A DNA stretch of 64,000 nucleotides from Streptomyces purpureus (GTDB taxonomy: Bacteria > Actinomycetota > Actinomycetes > Streptomycetales > Streptomycetaceae). A program made the position numbers and the translations under genes. The notes under the pieces are model-generated. The model searched no databases. It was not told the DNA's origin and worked only from the letters and a program-made list of their open reading frames with translations. The stretch spans positions 1 through 64,000 of the forward strand of contig NZ_BMQQ01000002.1 of assembly GCF_014648195.1 (NCBI RefSeq), in the 5' to 3' direction. Positions 34,318 to 45,169 of the stretch are shown piece by piece. How positions within the stretch are numbered: the first letter of the stretch is position 1; each line of letters begins with the position of its first letter.

Positions 34318-34970
34318 CCGTCCGTGTACTGCTCGTCGACGACCAGGAGCTGGTGCGCGCCGCCCTGCGGATGGTGATCACAGAGGCCGAGGACCTGGAG
34401 GTGGTCGGGGAGGCGGCGAACGGCGCCGATGCCGTCCGGCTCACCGAGGAGCTGCGCCCGGACGTCGTCGTGATGGACATCCGGATGCCGGGGACGGACG
34501 GGATCGAGGCGACCCGGCGGATCACGGCCGGGCCGGCCGACGCCCATGTGATCGTCCTGACGACCTTCGACGACGACGAGTACGTCTACGGTTCGCTGCG
34601 TTCCGGGGCGTCCGGGTTCCTGGTGAAGGACATGGCGCTGGACGACATCCTGGCGGCGATCCGGGTGGTGGCCGCCGGGGACGGGCTGATCGCGCCGAGC
34701 GTCACCCGCCGGCTGATCAGGGAGTTCGCGGGCCGCGCCGAGTCCGTACGGCCGCGCCGCGAGGTCGAGGGGATCACCGAGCGGGAGCGTGAGGTGCTGA
34801 CGCTGGTCGGCGGCGGGCTGTCCAACGCGGAGATCGCGGAGCGGCTGTTCATCAGCGTCGCGACCGCCAAGACGTATGTGACCCGGCTGCTGGCCAAGCT
34901 GGGCGCCCGGGACCGGGTGCAGCTGGTCATCATCGCCTACGAGGCGGGGCTGGTGTCCGCGACCCGGTGA
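34314..34970 (+). CDS. LuxR/NarL-type response regulator
   Basis: A 218-residue regulator. The receiver domain carries the acidic pair Asp9/Asp10, the phosphorylated Asp55 in VVVMDIRMPG and Lys105 in the GFLVKDM segment. The C-terminal LuxR helix-turn-helix has ITEREREVLTLVGGGLSN and FISVATAKTYVTRLLAKL. Its ATG overlaps the kinase stop (ATGA), so the two make one signalling unit. Targets are unknown; a self-controlled promoter is suggested by the inverted repeat upstream of the kinase. Confidence 0.93.
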   Translation: MTVRVLLVDDQELVRAALRMVITEAEDLEVVGEAANGADAVRLTEELRPDVVVMDIRMPGTDGIEATRRITAGPADAHVIVLTTFDDDEYVYGSLRSGASGFLVKDMALDDILAAIRVVAAGDGLIAPSVTRRLIREFAGRAESVRPRREVEGITEREREVLTLVGGGLSNAEIAERLFISVATAKTYVTRLLAKLGARDRVQLVIIAYEAGLVSATR

Positions 34971-35031
34971 CGGCGGACCGCGCCTGTGCGGGCCCCCGGG
35001 CCGCCCTGAGCCGGTCCCGGTGCCCGGCCGG

Positions 35032-35979
35032 TCACACCCACGCCGTCCTCAGCTTGTCCTGGTGCCCGGCCAGCCAGGTCGCGAAGGACTGCAGGGACGG
35101 ATTGAGGGCGCGTACGGCGTCCAGGTCGCGGGCGCCGATGAAACGAGCCTCGCAGTCTCGGTAGAACTGGAACATGTTGCCGGCCTCTTCGGCGCCCGGG
35201 AAGCCCTGCGCCCGGAACGCGTCCGGCTCCAGGGGCTGGTAGACGACCGGCAGACCGGTCGACTCGGAGAGGGCACCGGCCATCTCGGTGAGGGTCAGGT
35301 GTTCCCCGGCGATGCTGACCGTACCGCCGATCAGGTCGGTGCCGCGCTTGAAGATGCCCAGGGCGGTCCGGCCGACGTCGTCGACGGCGATGCCGGAGAG
35401 TCGCTTGTCGCCCATGGGGTACGAGATGCGGTAGGTGCCGTCTTCGGCGCGCTGCGGAGCGGACATCCGGAGCAGGTTCTCCCAGAAGAAGGTGAGCCGC
35501 AGACAGGTGGTCGGCACGCCCCCTTCGGTGAAGAAGGCGTCGGCCTCCGCCTTGGCGTCGAAGTGCGGGACCTTGTAGCGGCTCTGGAGGACGGGCATGC
35601 GGGGATCGTCGAGCGGGATGCACTCACGGGTGTCCTCCAGGGTGGACCAGATGGCGTGCTGTACGCCCACATGGGCGCAGGCCTGGGCCATCGCAGCGGC
35701 CTGGACCTTCTCCCTGTCCCCGGACATGTGCTCCCAGAAGTTGGTCATGAGGAAAGCGCCGTACGAGCCCTCCAGGGCGGGTGCGAGGGTGGACTCGTCG
35801 TCGCTGTCGGCCTGGACCAGCTCGACGCCGAGGCGGGCCAGCTCACGGGCGGCGTCCGACTCGGGGTGCCGGGTGACGGCCCGTACGGCGAACTCTCCGT
35901 CGTCGAGGATGGCGCGGGCCAGGCCGCCGCCCTGCGCGCCCGTCGCGCCGAACACCGTGATGATCTTCTTCTCCGGCAT
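35032..35979 (-). CDS. NmrA-like NAD(P)-binding protein
   Basis: A 315-residue Rossmann protein of the NmrA/HSCARG type, starting at ATG 35979 behind GGAGAT. The nucleotide motif VFGATGAQGGGLARAIL opens the sequence, and there is no YxxxK catalytic pair, as in HSCARG proteins that sense NADPH/NADP ratios. TNFWEHMSGD and HFDAKAEADAFF are family features. Some relatives act as quinone or redox-sensing regulators; a catalytic role cannot be excluded. Divergent from the O-methyltransferase gene. Confidence 0.83.
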   Translation of the reverse strand: MPEKKIITVFGATGAQGGGLARAILDDGEFAVRAVTRHPESDAARELARLGVELVQADSDDESTLAPALEGSYGAFLMTNFWEHMSGDREKVQAAAMAQACAHVGVQHAIWSTLEDTRECIPLDDPRMPVLQSRYKVPHFDAKAEADAFFTEGGVPTTCLRLTFFWENLLRMSAPQRAEDGTYRISYPMGDKRLSGIAVDDVGRTALGIFKRGTDLIGGTVSIAGEHLTLTEMAGALSESTGLPVVYQPLEPDAFRAQGFPGAEEAGNMFQFYRDCEARFIGARDLDAVRALNPSLQSFATWLAGHQDKLRTAWV

Positions 35980-36106
35980 GAGATCTCCATCGTTACGTTC
36001 CGTGTCCGGACGGACCTCCGCGTTTGGCACGATATGCCGGAGTATGTGACCACACAGCGCACACACCTCCGCTTGGGTGCGGGGGCGTCCCGAAGGGGTG
36101 TACGTC

Positions 36107-37647
<1,541 letters not shown>

Positions 37648-37657
37648 CCGGGGCACC

Positions 37658-38887
37658 TCAGGGGCGGGCTCGGCGTCGCCGTGGCCCGCCCCACTTCTTC
37701 AGCCCGTACACCGCTCCCCCGGCGAGCAGTCCCCAGAACGCACCGCTGATGCCGAAGAAGCCCACTCCGGAGACGGTCACCACCAGGGTGACGATCGCCG
37801 CCTCGCGGTCGTCGGGGTCGGCGACCGCCCCCATCAGCGCGCTGCCGAGGGCGCCGAGCAGGGCGAGGCCGGCGACCGCCTGGATCAGGGTGGGCGGTGC
37901 GGCGCCGACGAAGGCGACCGCGGCGCCCGCGGCCAGGCCGAACAGGATGTACGCGACCCCGGAGACGGCCGCGGCGCGGTACCGCTTACGGGGGTCGGGG
38001 CCCGCGCCCTCGTCGGCGCAGAGCGCGGCGGTGATCGCCGCCAGGTTGACGGCGTGGCCGCCGAAGGGCGCCGCGACCATGCTGAAGGCGCCGGACCAGC
38101 TGAACAGCGGGCCCGGCCGCGGCTCGTAGCCGTTGACGTTCAGGACGGCGATGCCGGGGATGTTCTGCGAGGCCATCGTCACGACGTACAGCGGCAGGGC
38201 GATGCCGACCAGGGCGGCGGCCGGGAACTGCGGGGTCACGAAGACGGGTCCGGCCCACAGCGGCCCGAGTTCGGCGGCGGAGATGTCGGTGGTGGTGGCG
38301 ATGAGCACGGCGGTGACGAGGACGGCCGCCGGGACGGCGTACAGCTTCTTCACGACGCCGACCAGCGCCCACGTGAGCACGATCACGAGGCCGAGGACCG
38401 GCTCGTCCTTGACCGCCTTGGCGGGGGCGAGGCAGAGCGGCAGGAGGATGCCCGCGAGCATCGCGTTGGCCAGCGGTCTGGGGATCGCGGAGACCCAGCG
38501 GCCGAGCGGCTGCCACAGTCCGGTGACCACGATCAGGGCCCCGGTGACGAGGAACGCCCCGACGGCGGCGGCGAATCCGCCGGCGGGCGCGGCGGACGCG
38601 GCGAGCAGGGCCGCGCCGGGGGTCGACCAGGCGATGCTGATGGGCATCCGGGTGCGCAGGCTGAGAAAGACCGCGCAGGCGCCCATCGCGACGCAGAGCG
38701 CCATCAGTCCGGACGCGGCTTGGGCGCGGCTGGCGCCGACCTTGTCCAGGCCTTCGAGGACGACGGCGAAGGAGCTGGAGAAGCCGACGAACGCGGCTAT
38801 CAGCCCGGTGGTGACGGCCCGTACGAGCTCCGGGCCGCCGTCCTGACGGGTCGCGGCGCCGCTGCCGGGCGCCTGGGTGGTGGTCAA
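37658..38887 (-). CDS. benE: BenE-family transporter
   Basis: A 409-residue membrane protein with about 12 helices in the BenE/NCS2-like fold. AGILLPLCLAPAKAV, PGIAVLNVNGYEPRPGPLF and APFGGHAVNLAAITAALCAD are diagnostic of BenE, the benzoate:H+ symporter family. No benzoate-degrading gene is near, so the substrate could be another aromatic or carboxylate. Monocistronic. Confidence 0.88.
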   Translation of the reverse strand: MTTTQAPGSGAATRQDGGPELVRAVTTGLIAAFVGFSSSFAVVLEGLDKVGASRAQAASGLMALCVAMGACAVFLSLRTRMPISIAWSTPGAALLAASAAPAGGFAAAVGAFLVTGALIVVTGLWQPLGRWVSAIPRPLANAMLAGILLPLCLAPAKAVKDEPVLGLVIVLTWALVGVVKKLYAVPAAVLVTAVLIATTTDISAAELGPLWAGPVFVTPQFPAAALVGIALPLYVVTMASQNIPGIAVLNVNGYEPRPGPLFSWSGAFSMVAAPFGGHAVNLAAITAALCADEGAGPDPRKRYRAAAVSGVAYILFGLAAGAAVAFVGAAPPTLIQAVAGLALLGALGSALMGAVADPDDREAAIVTLVVTVSGVGFFGISGAFWGLLAGGAVYGLKKWGGPRRRRARP

Positions 38888-39013
38888 GGGGACTACTCCT
38901 CACTTTCCGGCCGCCTCGCGCGGGCCGGTCCGGCGGACTTCAGTGTGGCCGCAGCCGGACGGTGGCGGCCGGGGCGTCCGATATCCGGTCCGCTCCGGTC
39001 TGCTCCGCTCCGG

Positions 39014-39053
39014 TCCGGTCCGCGGGAGGCCGTTCCGGTCCGCGGGAGGCCGA
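39014..39053. repeat. Two exact 20-bp direct repeats
   Basis: TCCGGTCCGCGGGAGGCCGT at 39014-39033 is repeated at 39034-39053 with one changed base. Shorter CCGGTCC and CTCCGGTC repeats precede them from about 38980. They fill most of the gap between benE and the Eis-like gene. Confidence 0.75.
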
Positions 39054-39065
39054 TCCGGCCGCGCC

Positions 39066-40280
39066 TCAGAATTCGTCGCCGGTGTGCGGGAGTTGGCCGG
39101 TGTGCAGCGCCGCGTCCAGGGCGTCGGCCGCGCCGGGGGTGTGTTCGCCGATCAGGCCCGCGTGGACGAGACGTACCGCTTTCGTACCGCCGAGGTAGCA
39201 GGCGGCGAGGTCCCGTACGTCGAGGGTGAGGTCGGCCGGGTCCGTGGACGGCGTGCAGTGCGCCGCGCCGGAGATGACGGTCAGCCGCAGCCGTCCGGCG
39301 TTCGACGGGAGCCGGTCGTCCCGCAGCTCCAGTACGAGGTCGGTGTCGGCTGCCCAGGAGCGGGCGGTCAGCGCGGCGGTCACGTCCACGAGGCGCAGCC
39401 ACAGCGCGGGGAACTGGCCGGTGACCCTGACCTGGTCGCGGTCGGCGGCGAAGAGCAGCAGCGGGTCGTCGAGGGGGCGGCCCCAGGCGCGGACGGTGCC
39501 GGTGAGGTCGATGGAGGCGAGGTAGCTCCACAGGGCGGCGGCGGCCTGCGGGGTGTCGGCCTCCAGCTCGTCGAGGCGGACGAGACCGGGGCTGTGGGTG
39601 TCCTCGTTCTCGGGGCGGGTGCGGTAGACCGCGTAGCCGGCGAGCGGGTCGCCGAGGGCGACGATCCGCGGCGGTGAGAGCTCGTCGTCCTCCTCGTCCT
39701 TGTCGACGAGCCACTCGCCGCGCCAGCGGGCCGCGTCGCGGGCGAGCCGGCCAGGGCGCCGGGCGCGGGTCGCCTCGTAGTACGGGCCGAGGAGCTCGGG
39801 CGCGTCGGCCGGGTCGACCATCCGCAGGGGGCGTTCGTCGGGGGTGATGCGCAGGGCGAGCGGCCGGCGGGAGTCGATCTCGACGGTGATGCCGTCGGTG
39901 GCGGCGCCGAAGCCGAAGCGGCCGTAGATGGCGTCCTCGGAGGCCCACAGGACGGCGAGCGGCCATCCCTCGGCGGCGCAGCGGCGGTGGACCTCGCCGA
40001 TCAGGTCGGAGAGCACGCCGCGGCGCCGGTGCGTGGGGGCGACGCAGACGTAGGTGAGGCCGGGGCAGGGCACTTCGCCGCCGGGGACGGAGAGGGTGAA
40101 GCGGTGGAGCGCGACGAAGCCGACCAGGGTGTCCCCGTCGTAGGCGCCGATGCGCTCGCACTCCCGCATCAGCTCCTGCTGGTGCTTGTGGAGCTCGTCC
40201 TCCGGGCGTTCGTGGAAGACGAGGTACGCGAGCGCGAGCGCACGGTCGATGTGGGCCTCGGGTACGTCGCGGATGTCCAT
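39066..40280 (-). CDS. Eis-like GNAT acetyltransferase with sterol-carrier-like domain
   Basis: A 404-residue protein of the length and three-part build of the Eis family: a first GNAT domain with VCVAPTHRRRGVLSDLIGEV (the acetyl-CoA loop), a second GNAT-like half, and a C-terminal SCP2-like domain (about 295-404). The start ATG at 40280 has GGAG only two bases before it. The C-terminal residue, whose carboxylate is the catalytic acceptor in Eis, is Phe404, as in true Eis proteins. Eis acetylates amines of aminoglycosides or capreomycin and also protein lysines. It follows the P450 gene by 71 bases, perhaps one unit. Confidence 0.87.
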   Translation of the reverse strand: MDIRDVPEAHIDRALALAYLVFHERPEDELHKHQQELMRECERIGAYDGDTLVGFVALHRFTLSVPGGEVPCPGLTYVCVAPTHRRRGVLSDLIGEVHRRCAAEGWPLAVLWASEDAIYGRFGFGAATDGITVEIDSRRPLALRITPDERPLRMVDPADAPELLGPYYEATRARRPGRLARDAARWRGEWLVDKDEEDDELSPPRIVALGDPLAGYAVYRTRPENEDTHSPGLVRLDELEADTPQAAAALWSYLASIDLTGTVRAWGRPLDDPLLLFAADRDQVRVTGQFPALWLRLVDVTAALTARSWAADTDLVLELRDDRLPSNAGRLRLTVISGAAHCTPSTDPADLTLDVRDLAACYLGGTKAVRLVHAGLIGEHTPGAADALDAALHTGQLPHTGDEF

Positions 40281-40351
40281 GCTCCGGACATTAACGCGGG
40301 GGTTTCGGACCGGCATCCGGGTTTTGGGCCACGCCGGGCCGACCGTCGTGA

Positions 40352-41566
40352 TCAGGCCAGTCGCACCGGCAGGGTGGCCCAGCCGTGGGCGATGAAGGAT
40401 TCGCTCTGGCGGGCCGGCCCGGCCTCCTCGTCCGCGCGGAGCTTGGGGAAGCGGGCGAAGAGCGCGGGCAGGGCGATGGCGGCCTCCAGGCGGGCAAGCG
40501 GTGCGCCGACGCAGTAGTGCACGCCGTGGCCGAAGGCGAGGTGTTCCTTGTCGACGCGGGTCAGGTCGAAGACCCCGGCGGTGGGGCCGTGGCGGAGCGG
40601 GTCGCGGCCGGCGGCGGCGTAGGCGGCGAGGATGGCGTCGCCGCGGGCGATGACCGTGCCGTCGGGGAGGGCGATGTCCTCGACGGCGTAGCGCAGCGGG
40701 AGGTTGGCGACGGAGGGGGCCCAGCGCAGGGTCTCCTCGATGACGTCGTTCCAGGGGATCTCGCCGTCCAGGACGCGGGCGAGCTGGTCGGGGTGGGCGA
40801 GCAGCGCGTGGACGGCGTTGCCGATGAGGTTGACGGTGGTCTCGTGGCCGGCGCCGACGACCAGGAGGAGGGTGGAGATCAGCTCCTCCTCGGTGAGGCT
40901 GGAGCCTTCCTCGTCGCGGGCGGCGATCAGGGCGCTGGTCATGTCGTCGCCCGGGGTGGCGCGCTTGTCGGCGACGAGTCCAGCGAGCAGGGCGAGGATC
41001 TCCTGGAGGGTGGCGGTGGCCTGGTCGGGCGTCGCGGTGGTGTCGAAGATCTCCTCGACCAGGCGCGCGGTGTCGGACCTGCGGTCCTCGGGGAGTCCGA
41101 AGAGTTCGCAGATGACCTGCATGGGCAGCGGATGGGCGAAGGCGGTGCGCAGTTCGGCCCGGCCGTCGGGGGCTTCGGCCATCCTGTCGAGGAGGGTGGT
41201 GGTGATCTCCTCGATGCGCGGGGCGAGTGCGTCGGTGCGGCGTTTGGTGAAGGCCGGGGAGACGAGTTTGCGCAGCCGCCGGTGGTTGGCTCCGTAGGCG
41301 GTGAACATGTTGGTCACGCCGACCCAGGTGTTGATCCAGCTCTCCCGGTACCGGCCGTCGATCCACTCCGGCCAGTGGAGGTTGGGGTCCTTCGACACCC
41401 GCTCGTCGGCGAGGAGTTGCTTCAGCAGGGCGTGTCCGGTCGGCGCCCAGGCCCTGATGCCGCCGGGGAGTTCGACGAGTGCGGCCGAGCCGCGCTCGCG
41501 CAGCCGCTCGGCCTCCGCGTGGATGTCGGCGCCCGCGGGGTCGAGGGCGATGGGCTGCTGGCCCAT
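40352..41566 (-). CDS. Cytochrome P450
   Basis: A 404-residue class I bacterial P450, starting at ATG 41566 with AGGAGT four bases upstream; an in-frame start nine codons earlier is less likely. AGHETT (239-244) is the I-helix oxygen-binding motif, EETLR (277-281) the ExxR motif, and [15 protein letters not shown] contains heme ligand Cys352. Length and features match the CYP105/107-like group. The reductase partner is not adjacent and the substrate cannot be predicted. It may be cotranscribed with the Eis-like gene. Confidence 0.93.
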   Translation of the reverse strand: MGQQPIALDPAGADIHAEAERLRERGSAALVELPGGIRAWAPTGHALLKQLLADERVSKDPNLHWPEWIDGRYRESWINTWVGVTNMFTAYGANHRRLRKLVSPAFTKRRTDALAPRIEEITTTLLDRMAEAPDGRAELRTAFAHPLPMQVICELFGLPEDRRSDTARLVEEIFDTTATPDQATATLQEILALLAGLVADKRATPGDDMTSALIAARDEEGSSLTEEELISTLLLVVGAGHETTVNLIGNAVHALLAHPDQLARVLDGEIPWNDVIEETLRWAPSVANLPLRYAVEDIALPDGTVIARGDAILAAYAAAGRDPLRHGPTAGVFDLTRVDKEHLAFGHGVHYCVGAPLARLEAAIALPALFARFPKLRADEEAGPARQSESFIAHGWATLPVRLA

Positions 41567-41775
41567 GGGGACTCCTGCCTGTGGGTGGGACACACGTCAG
41601 CCAACCGATCGTAGAAGAACGGGCGTTGACGCACAGGTCGGAATACGGACGGATGAACGGCCGTCGGCAGGTCCCCCGAGTTTGATCAAGATCTTCCGCG
41701 CGGCGCGCCTGGTGGCGAGAATACGAACAGGGCCGGATTCGAACGGGGCGGCCCGACCGAACGGGAGGGTGACAC

Positions 41776-42162
41776 ATGGTACGCGTCAAGGACTTCGACC
41801 ACCTGGTGCTCAATGTGCAGGACGTCGAGAAGTCGCTGGAGTTCTACACCGGGCCGCTGGGTCTGGAACCGGTGCGGGTGGAGGAGTGGCGTGAGGGGAA
41901 GGTGCCGTTCCCCTCGGTGCGGATAAACGAGCGCACGATCATCGATCTGTTCAGCCGCCCGCGCGCCGAGTCCAATGTCGACCACATCTGTCTGGTCGTC
42001 GATCCGCTGGACTGGCAGGAAGTGATCGACTCGGGAGTCTTCACCGTACTGGAGGGGCCGGTGCCCCGCTTCGGTGCGCGGGGCTCGGCCCAGTCGATCT
42101 ACGTACAGGACCCGGACGGCAACACCGTCGAGCTGCGCTGGTACCCGCAGGACGCCGCCTAG
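41776..42162 (+). CDS. VOC-family protein (glyoxalase/dioxygenase-like)
   Basis: A 128-residue VOC protein, starting at ATG 41776 behind GGGAGGGTG. DFDHLVLNVQDVEKSLEFY opens the first half and VQDPDGNTVELRWY closes the second. His9, a later His and Glu123 (VELRW) make a plausible metal triad (H-H-E), consistent with an enzyme more than a ligand-binding relative. The reaction is unknown. Divergent from the P450 across a 209-base gap with no other gene. Confidence 0.82.
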   Translation: MVRVKDFDHLVLNVQDVEKSLEFYTGPLGLEPVRVEEWREGKVPFPSVRINERTIIDLFSRPRAESNVDHICLVVDPLDWQEVIDSGVFTVLEGPVPRFGARGSAQSIYVQDPDGNTVELRWYPQDAA

Positions 42163-42193
42163 ACCCGCGGCGCCCCGGCACCCCTCGATGGGA

Positions 42194-43345
42194 TCAGGCC
42201 ACCGACCCTATCCGGCCGTCGGGTGCGTGGCCGCCGTCGCGGTGGATCGGGGTGTGGGCGCCGGTCAGGGAGACTCCGCTGCCGCCGCGCCGGTTGGCGA
42301 CGATCTCGGCGCCGATCGACAGCGCGGTCTCCTCAGGCGTTCGCGCGCCGAGGTCGAGTCCGATCGGCGAGCGCAGCCTGGCCAGCTCCAGCTCGGTGAC
42401 GCCGACCTCGCGCAGCCGCTTGTTGCGGTCCTCGTGGGTGCGGCGGGAACCCATCGCGCCGACGTAGGCGACGGGAAGCCTCAGGGCCAGTTCGAGCAGC
42501 GGGACGTCGAACTTGGCGTCGTGGGTGAGCACGCACAGGACGGTACGGCCGTCCACCTCGGTGCGCTCGAGGTAGGTGTGGGGCCACTCGACGACGATCT
42601 CGTCGGCGTCGGGGAAGCGCGCCTTGGTCGCGAAGACGGGCCGGGCGTCGCACACGGTCACGTGGTACCCGAGGAACTTGCCGACCCGTACGAGCGCCGA
42701 GGCGAAGTCGATGGCGCCGAAGACGATCATCCGGGGCGGCGGCACGCTGGACTCGACGAGCAGGGTCAGCGGCTGTCCGCAGCGCGAGCCGTCCTCACCG
42801 ATGACGACGGTGCCGGTGCGGCCCGCGTCCAGCATGGCGCTCGCCTCGCCGGCGGCCGTGCGGTCCAGGACGGGATGCCCGCCGAGGCCGCCTTCGTACG
42901 AGCCGTCGGGGCGCACCACGAGGGCGCGGCCCCGCAGCTCGGCGGGGCCGTCGGTGATCCGCGCGACCGCCGCCGCCTCCCCACGGGCGGCGGCGGACAG
43001 CGCGGCCGCGAACACCGCCCTGGCGGGAGAGTCCGCGCGGACCGGTGTGACGAGGATGTCGATGCTGCCGCCGCAGGTGAGACCGACCGCGAATGCGTCC
43101 TCGTCGCTGTACCCGAACTGTTCGAGCACGGTCTCGCCGTCGTCGAGCGCCTGCCGGCAGAGCTCGTAGACGGCGCCCTCCACACATCCCCCGGAGACCG
43201 AGCCGATCGCCGTGCCGCCGCTGTCGACGGCGAGCGCGGCGCCCGGCTGACGGGGCGCGCTGCCGCCGACCGCCACCACGGTGGCGACGGCGAAGTCACG
43301 TCCCTGCTCGACCCACCGGTGCAGCTCGTCGGCGATGTCCAGCAT
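42194..43345 (-). CDS. xdhC: XdhC-type molybdenum-cofactor insertion protein
   Basis: A 383-residue XdhC/CoxI-family protein starting at ATG 43345 behind GAGGAGG. The N-terminal region has SVSGGCVEGAVYE, a conserved cofactor-related motif, and GLTCGGSIDILVTP; the C-terminal Rossmann domain starts at VFGAIDFASALV and has VGAMGSRRTHEDR. XdhC proteins hold and sulphurate the molybdenum cofactor before it enters xanthine dehydrogenase. It is the last gene of the downstream part of the purine cluster, 43 bases after the permease gene. Confidence 0.92.
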   Translation of the reverse strand: MLDIADELHRWVEQGRDFAVATVVAVGGSAPRQPGAALAVDSGGTAIGSVSGGCVEGAVYELCRQALDDGETVLEQFGYSDEDAFAVGLTCGGSIDILVTPVRADSPARAVFAAALSAAARGEAAAVARITDGPAELRGRALVVRPDGSYEGGLGGHPVLDRTAAGEASAMLDAGRTGTVVIGEDGSRCGQPLTLLVESSVPPPRMIVFGAIDFASALVRVGKFLGYHVTVCDARPVFATKARFPDADEIVVEWPHTYLERTEVDGRTVLCVLTHDAKFDVPLLELALRLPVAYVGAMGSRRTHEDRNKRLREVGVTELELARLRSPIGLDLGARTPEETALSIGAEIVANRRGGSGVSLTGAHTPIHRDGGHAPDGRIGSVA

Positions 43346-43388
43346 GTCGGCCTCCTCTGAAGCTCTGGGATGTGCGGAGGGCGGAGCG

Positions 43389-44855
43389 TCAGCCGACGCC
43401 GAGCCAGCTCTCGATCGGGTGGATCGCGAAGTACACGACGAAGATCGCGGTGAGGCCCCACATGAAGGCGCCCACCTCGCGTGCCTTGCCCTGCGCCACC
43501 TTGATGACGGCGTAGGAGATGACACCGGCCGCGACACCCGTGGTGATGGTGTACGTGAACGGCATCAGGACCACGGTGAGGAACACCGGGATCGCCACGG
43601 AGCGGTCGCTCCAGTCGACGTGCTTGGCGTTCTGCATCATCATCGCGCCGATGACGACCAGGGCCGCGGCCGCGACCTCCTGCGGCACGATCGCGGTGAG
43701 CGGGGTGAAGAAGAGGCAGAGCGCGAAGAATCCGCCGGTGACCACGGAGGCGAGGCCCGTGCGGGCGCCCTCGCCGACGCCGGTCGCGGACTCGACGAAG
43801 ACGGTCTGGCCGGAGCCGCCGCCGACACCGCCGATGACACCGCCGGCACCGTCGATGAACAGCGCCTTCGACAGGCCCGGCATGCGGCCCTTGTCGTCGG
43901 CGAGCTTGGCCTCGGTGCCGACACCGAGGATGGTGGCCATGGCGTCGAAGAAGCCGGCCAGCACCAGGGTGAAGACGATCATGGTGATCGTGATGTAGCC
44001 GACGTCGCCCCAGCCGCTGAAGGACACGTCGCCGATGAGCGAGAAGTCCGGTGCGGAGACCGCGCTGCCGTTCAGCTCCGGCGCGCCGGAGAACCAGGCC
44101 TTGGCCGGGATGTCGGCGATCGCGTTGAGGAGGGCGGCGACGATCGTGCCGACGACGATTCCGATCAGGATGGCGCCGGGGACGTTGCGGGCCTGCAGGG
44201 CGAAGATGAGCAGCAGGGTGACCGCGAAGATCAGGACGGGCCAGCCGGCGAGTTCACCGGCCGGGCCCAGGCTCACAGGGCCGCCGCCGGGGGCGGGGTT
44301 CTCGTGGACGAAGCCGGCCTTCACGAAACCGATGATCGCGATGAAGAGACCGATGCCTATGGTGATGGCGTGCTTCAGGGCGAGCGGGATCGCGTTCATG
44401 ATCATCTCGCGGAGGCCGGTGACCACCAGGAGACAGATGACGGCGCCGTACGCGACACACATGCCCATCGCCTGCGGCCAGGTCATCACCGGGACGACCT
44501 GGGAGGCCAGGACACCGGAGACGGACAGACCGGCCGCGAGGGCGAGCGGGACCTTGCCCCAGAAGCCCATGAGCAGGGTGGTCGCGGCGGCGGCGAGCGC
44601 AGTCGCGGTGATGAGCGCGGGCTGGCTGAGGACGTTACCGTCCACATCCTTGCCGCCGAGGATCAAGGGGTTGAGCAGAAGGATGTACGCCATCGCCATG
44701 AAGGTGGTGACGCCGCCGCGAACCTCGGTCGCGACGGTTGATCCTCTTTCGGAGATGTGAAAGTAACGGTCGAGCCAAGACCGCCCCGCGGGGACGTTCG
44801 AGCCGGAGCCCGCGTCCTCTGCGGCGGTCTTCGGCTCCACTGACGACTGGGTCAT
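43389..44855 (-). CDS. NCS2 purine permease (AzgA-like)
   Basis: A 488-residue permease starting at ATG 44855 behind GGGAG. The NCS2 fold is seen in TEVRGGVTTFMAMAYILLLNP, the central ALKHAITIGIGLFIAIIG, and GFFDAMATILGVGTEAKLA, all typical of the AzgA/PbuG guanine-hypoxanthine-adenine group rather than the xanthine-urate group. About 13 hydrophobic segments are present. It lies between xanthine dehydrogenase and XdhC, so it likely imports hypoxanthine or guanine for oxidation or salvage. Confidence 0.92.
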   Translation of the reverse strand: MTQSSVEPKTAAEDAGSGSNVPAGRSWLDRYFHISERGSTVATEVRGGVTTFMAMAYILLLNPLILGGKDVDGNVLSQPALITATALAAAATTLLMGFWGKVPLALAAGLSVSGVLASQVVPVMTWPQAMGMCVAYGAVICLLVVTGLREMIMNAIPLALKHAITIGIGLFIAIIGFVKAGFVHENPAPGGGPVSLGPAGELAGWPVLIFAVTLLLIFALQARNVPGAILIGIVVGTIVAALLNAIADIPAKAWFSGAPELNGSAVSAPDFSLIGDVSFSGWGDVGYITITMIVFTLVLAGFFDAMATILGVGTEAKLADDKGRMPGLSKALFIDGAGGVIGGVGGGSGQTVFVESATGVGEGARTGLASVVTGGFFALCLFFTPLTAIVPQEVAAAALVVIGAMMMQNAKHVDWSDRSVAIPVFLTVVLMPFTYTITTGVAAGVISYAVIKVAQGKAREVGAFMWGLTAIFVVYFAIHPIESWLGVG

Positions 44856-45169
44856 GGTGCCTACTCCCAAGGTTCAAAGGGGCACCCGCATAAGACTTCG
44901 AAAGTCAGACAAGCTGCGGGATTTGGGATCTTGCGTTGGCTGCACGACCCGGGGGACGGCCCGAGACGAACGGTTCACTGATACGTCGGACGACGCCTGT
45001 GAGACGGGGTGATGCTGTTCTTGCTGGTCCTGCCGATGGTGCTGGTGGTGCTGTTCTGTTGTGTACCGCCGTTGTGCGGCTTGTCTCCGAACGGTGCGGG
45101 CGATGGGACATGTGACGTTCCTGGGAGGCACGCACCGTCCGGAGAGTTCTGGGTCTCCAGCCGTGAGGG
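44856..45169. other. Intergenic leader of the purine permease gene
   Basis: 314 bases between xanthine dehydrogenase and the permease. GACTTCGAAAGTC at 44894-44906 is a perfect inverted repeat (five-base arms), 40-50 bases upstream of the permease start and a candidate operator. Small minus-strand frames with His/Gln-rich sequence occur here but lack a ribosome site and family likeness. No riboswitch fold was recognised. Confidence 0.4.

Noticed and set aside
39066..41813. Single 915-codon minus-strand frame joining the Eis-like gene with antisense-type sequence
   Set aside because: The upstream part is an alternative frame of the P450 gene, which has strong motifs; the Eis-like gene starts at 40280.
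44874..45135. Small His/Gln-rich protein on the minus strand before the purine permease
   Set aside because: Two overlapping frames compete, no ribosome site is clear and no family likeness is visible.
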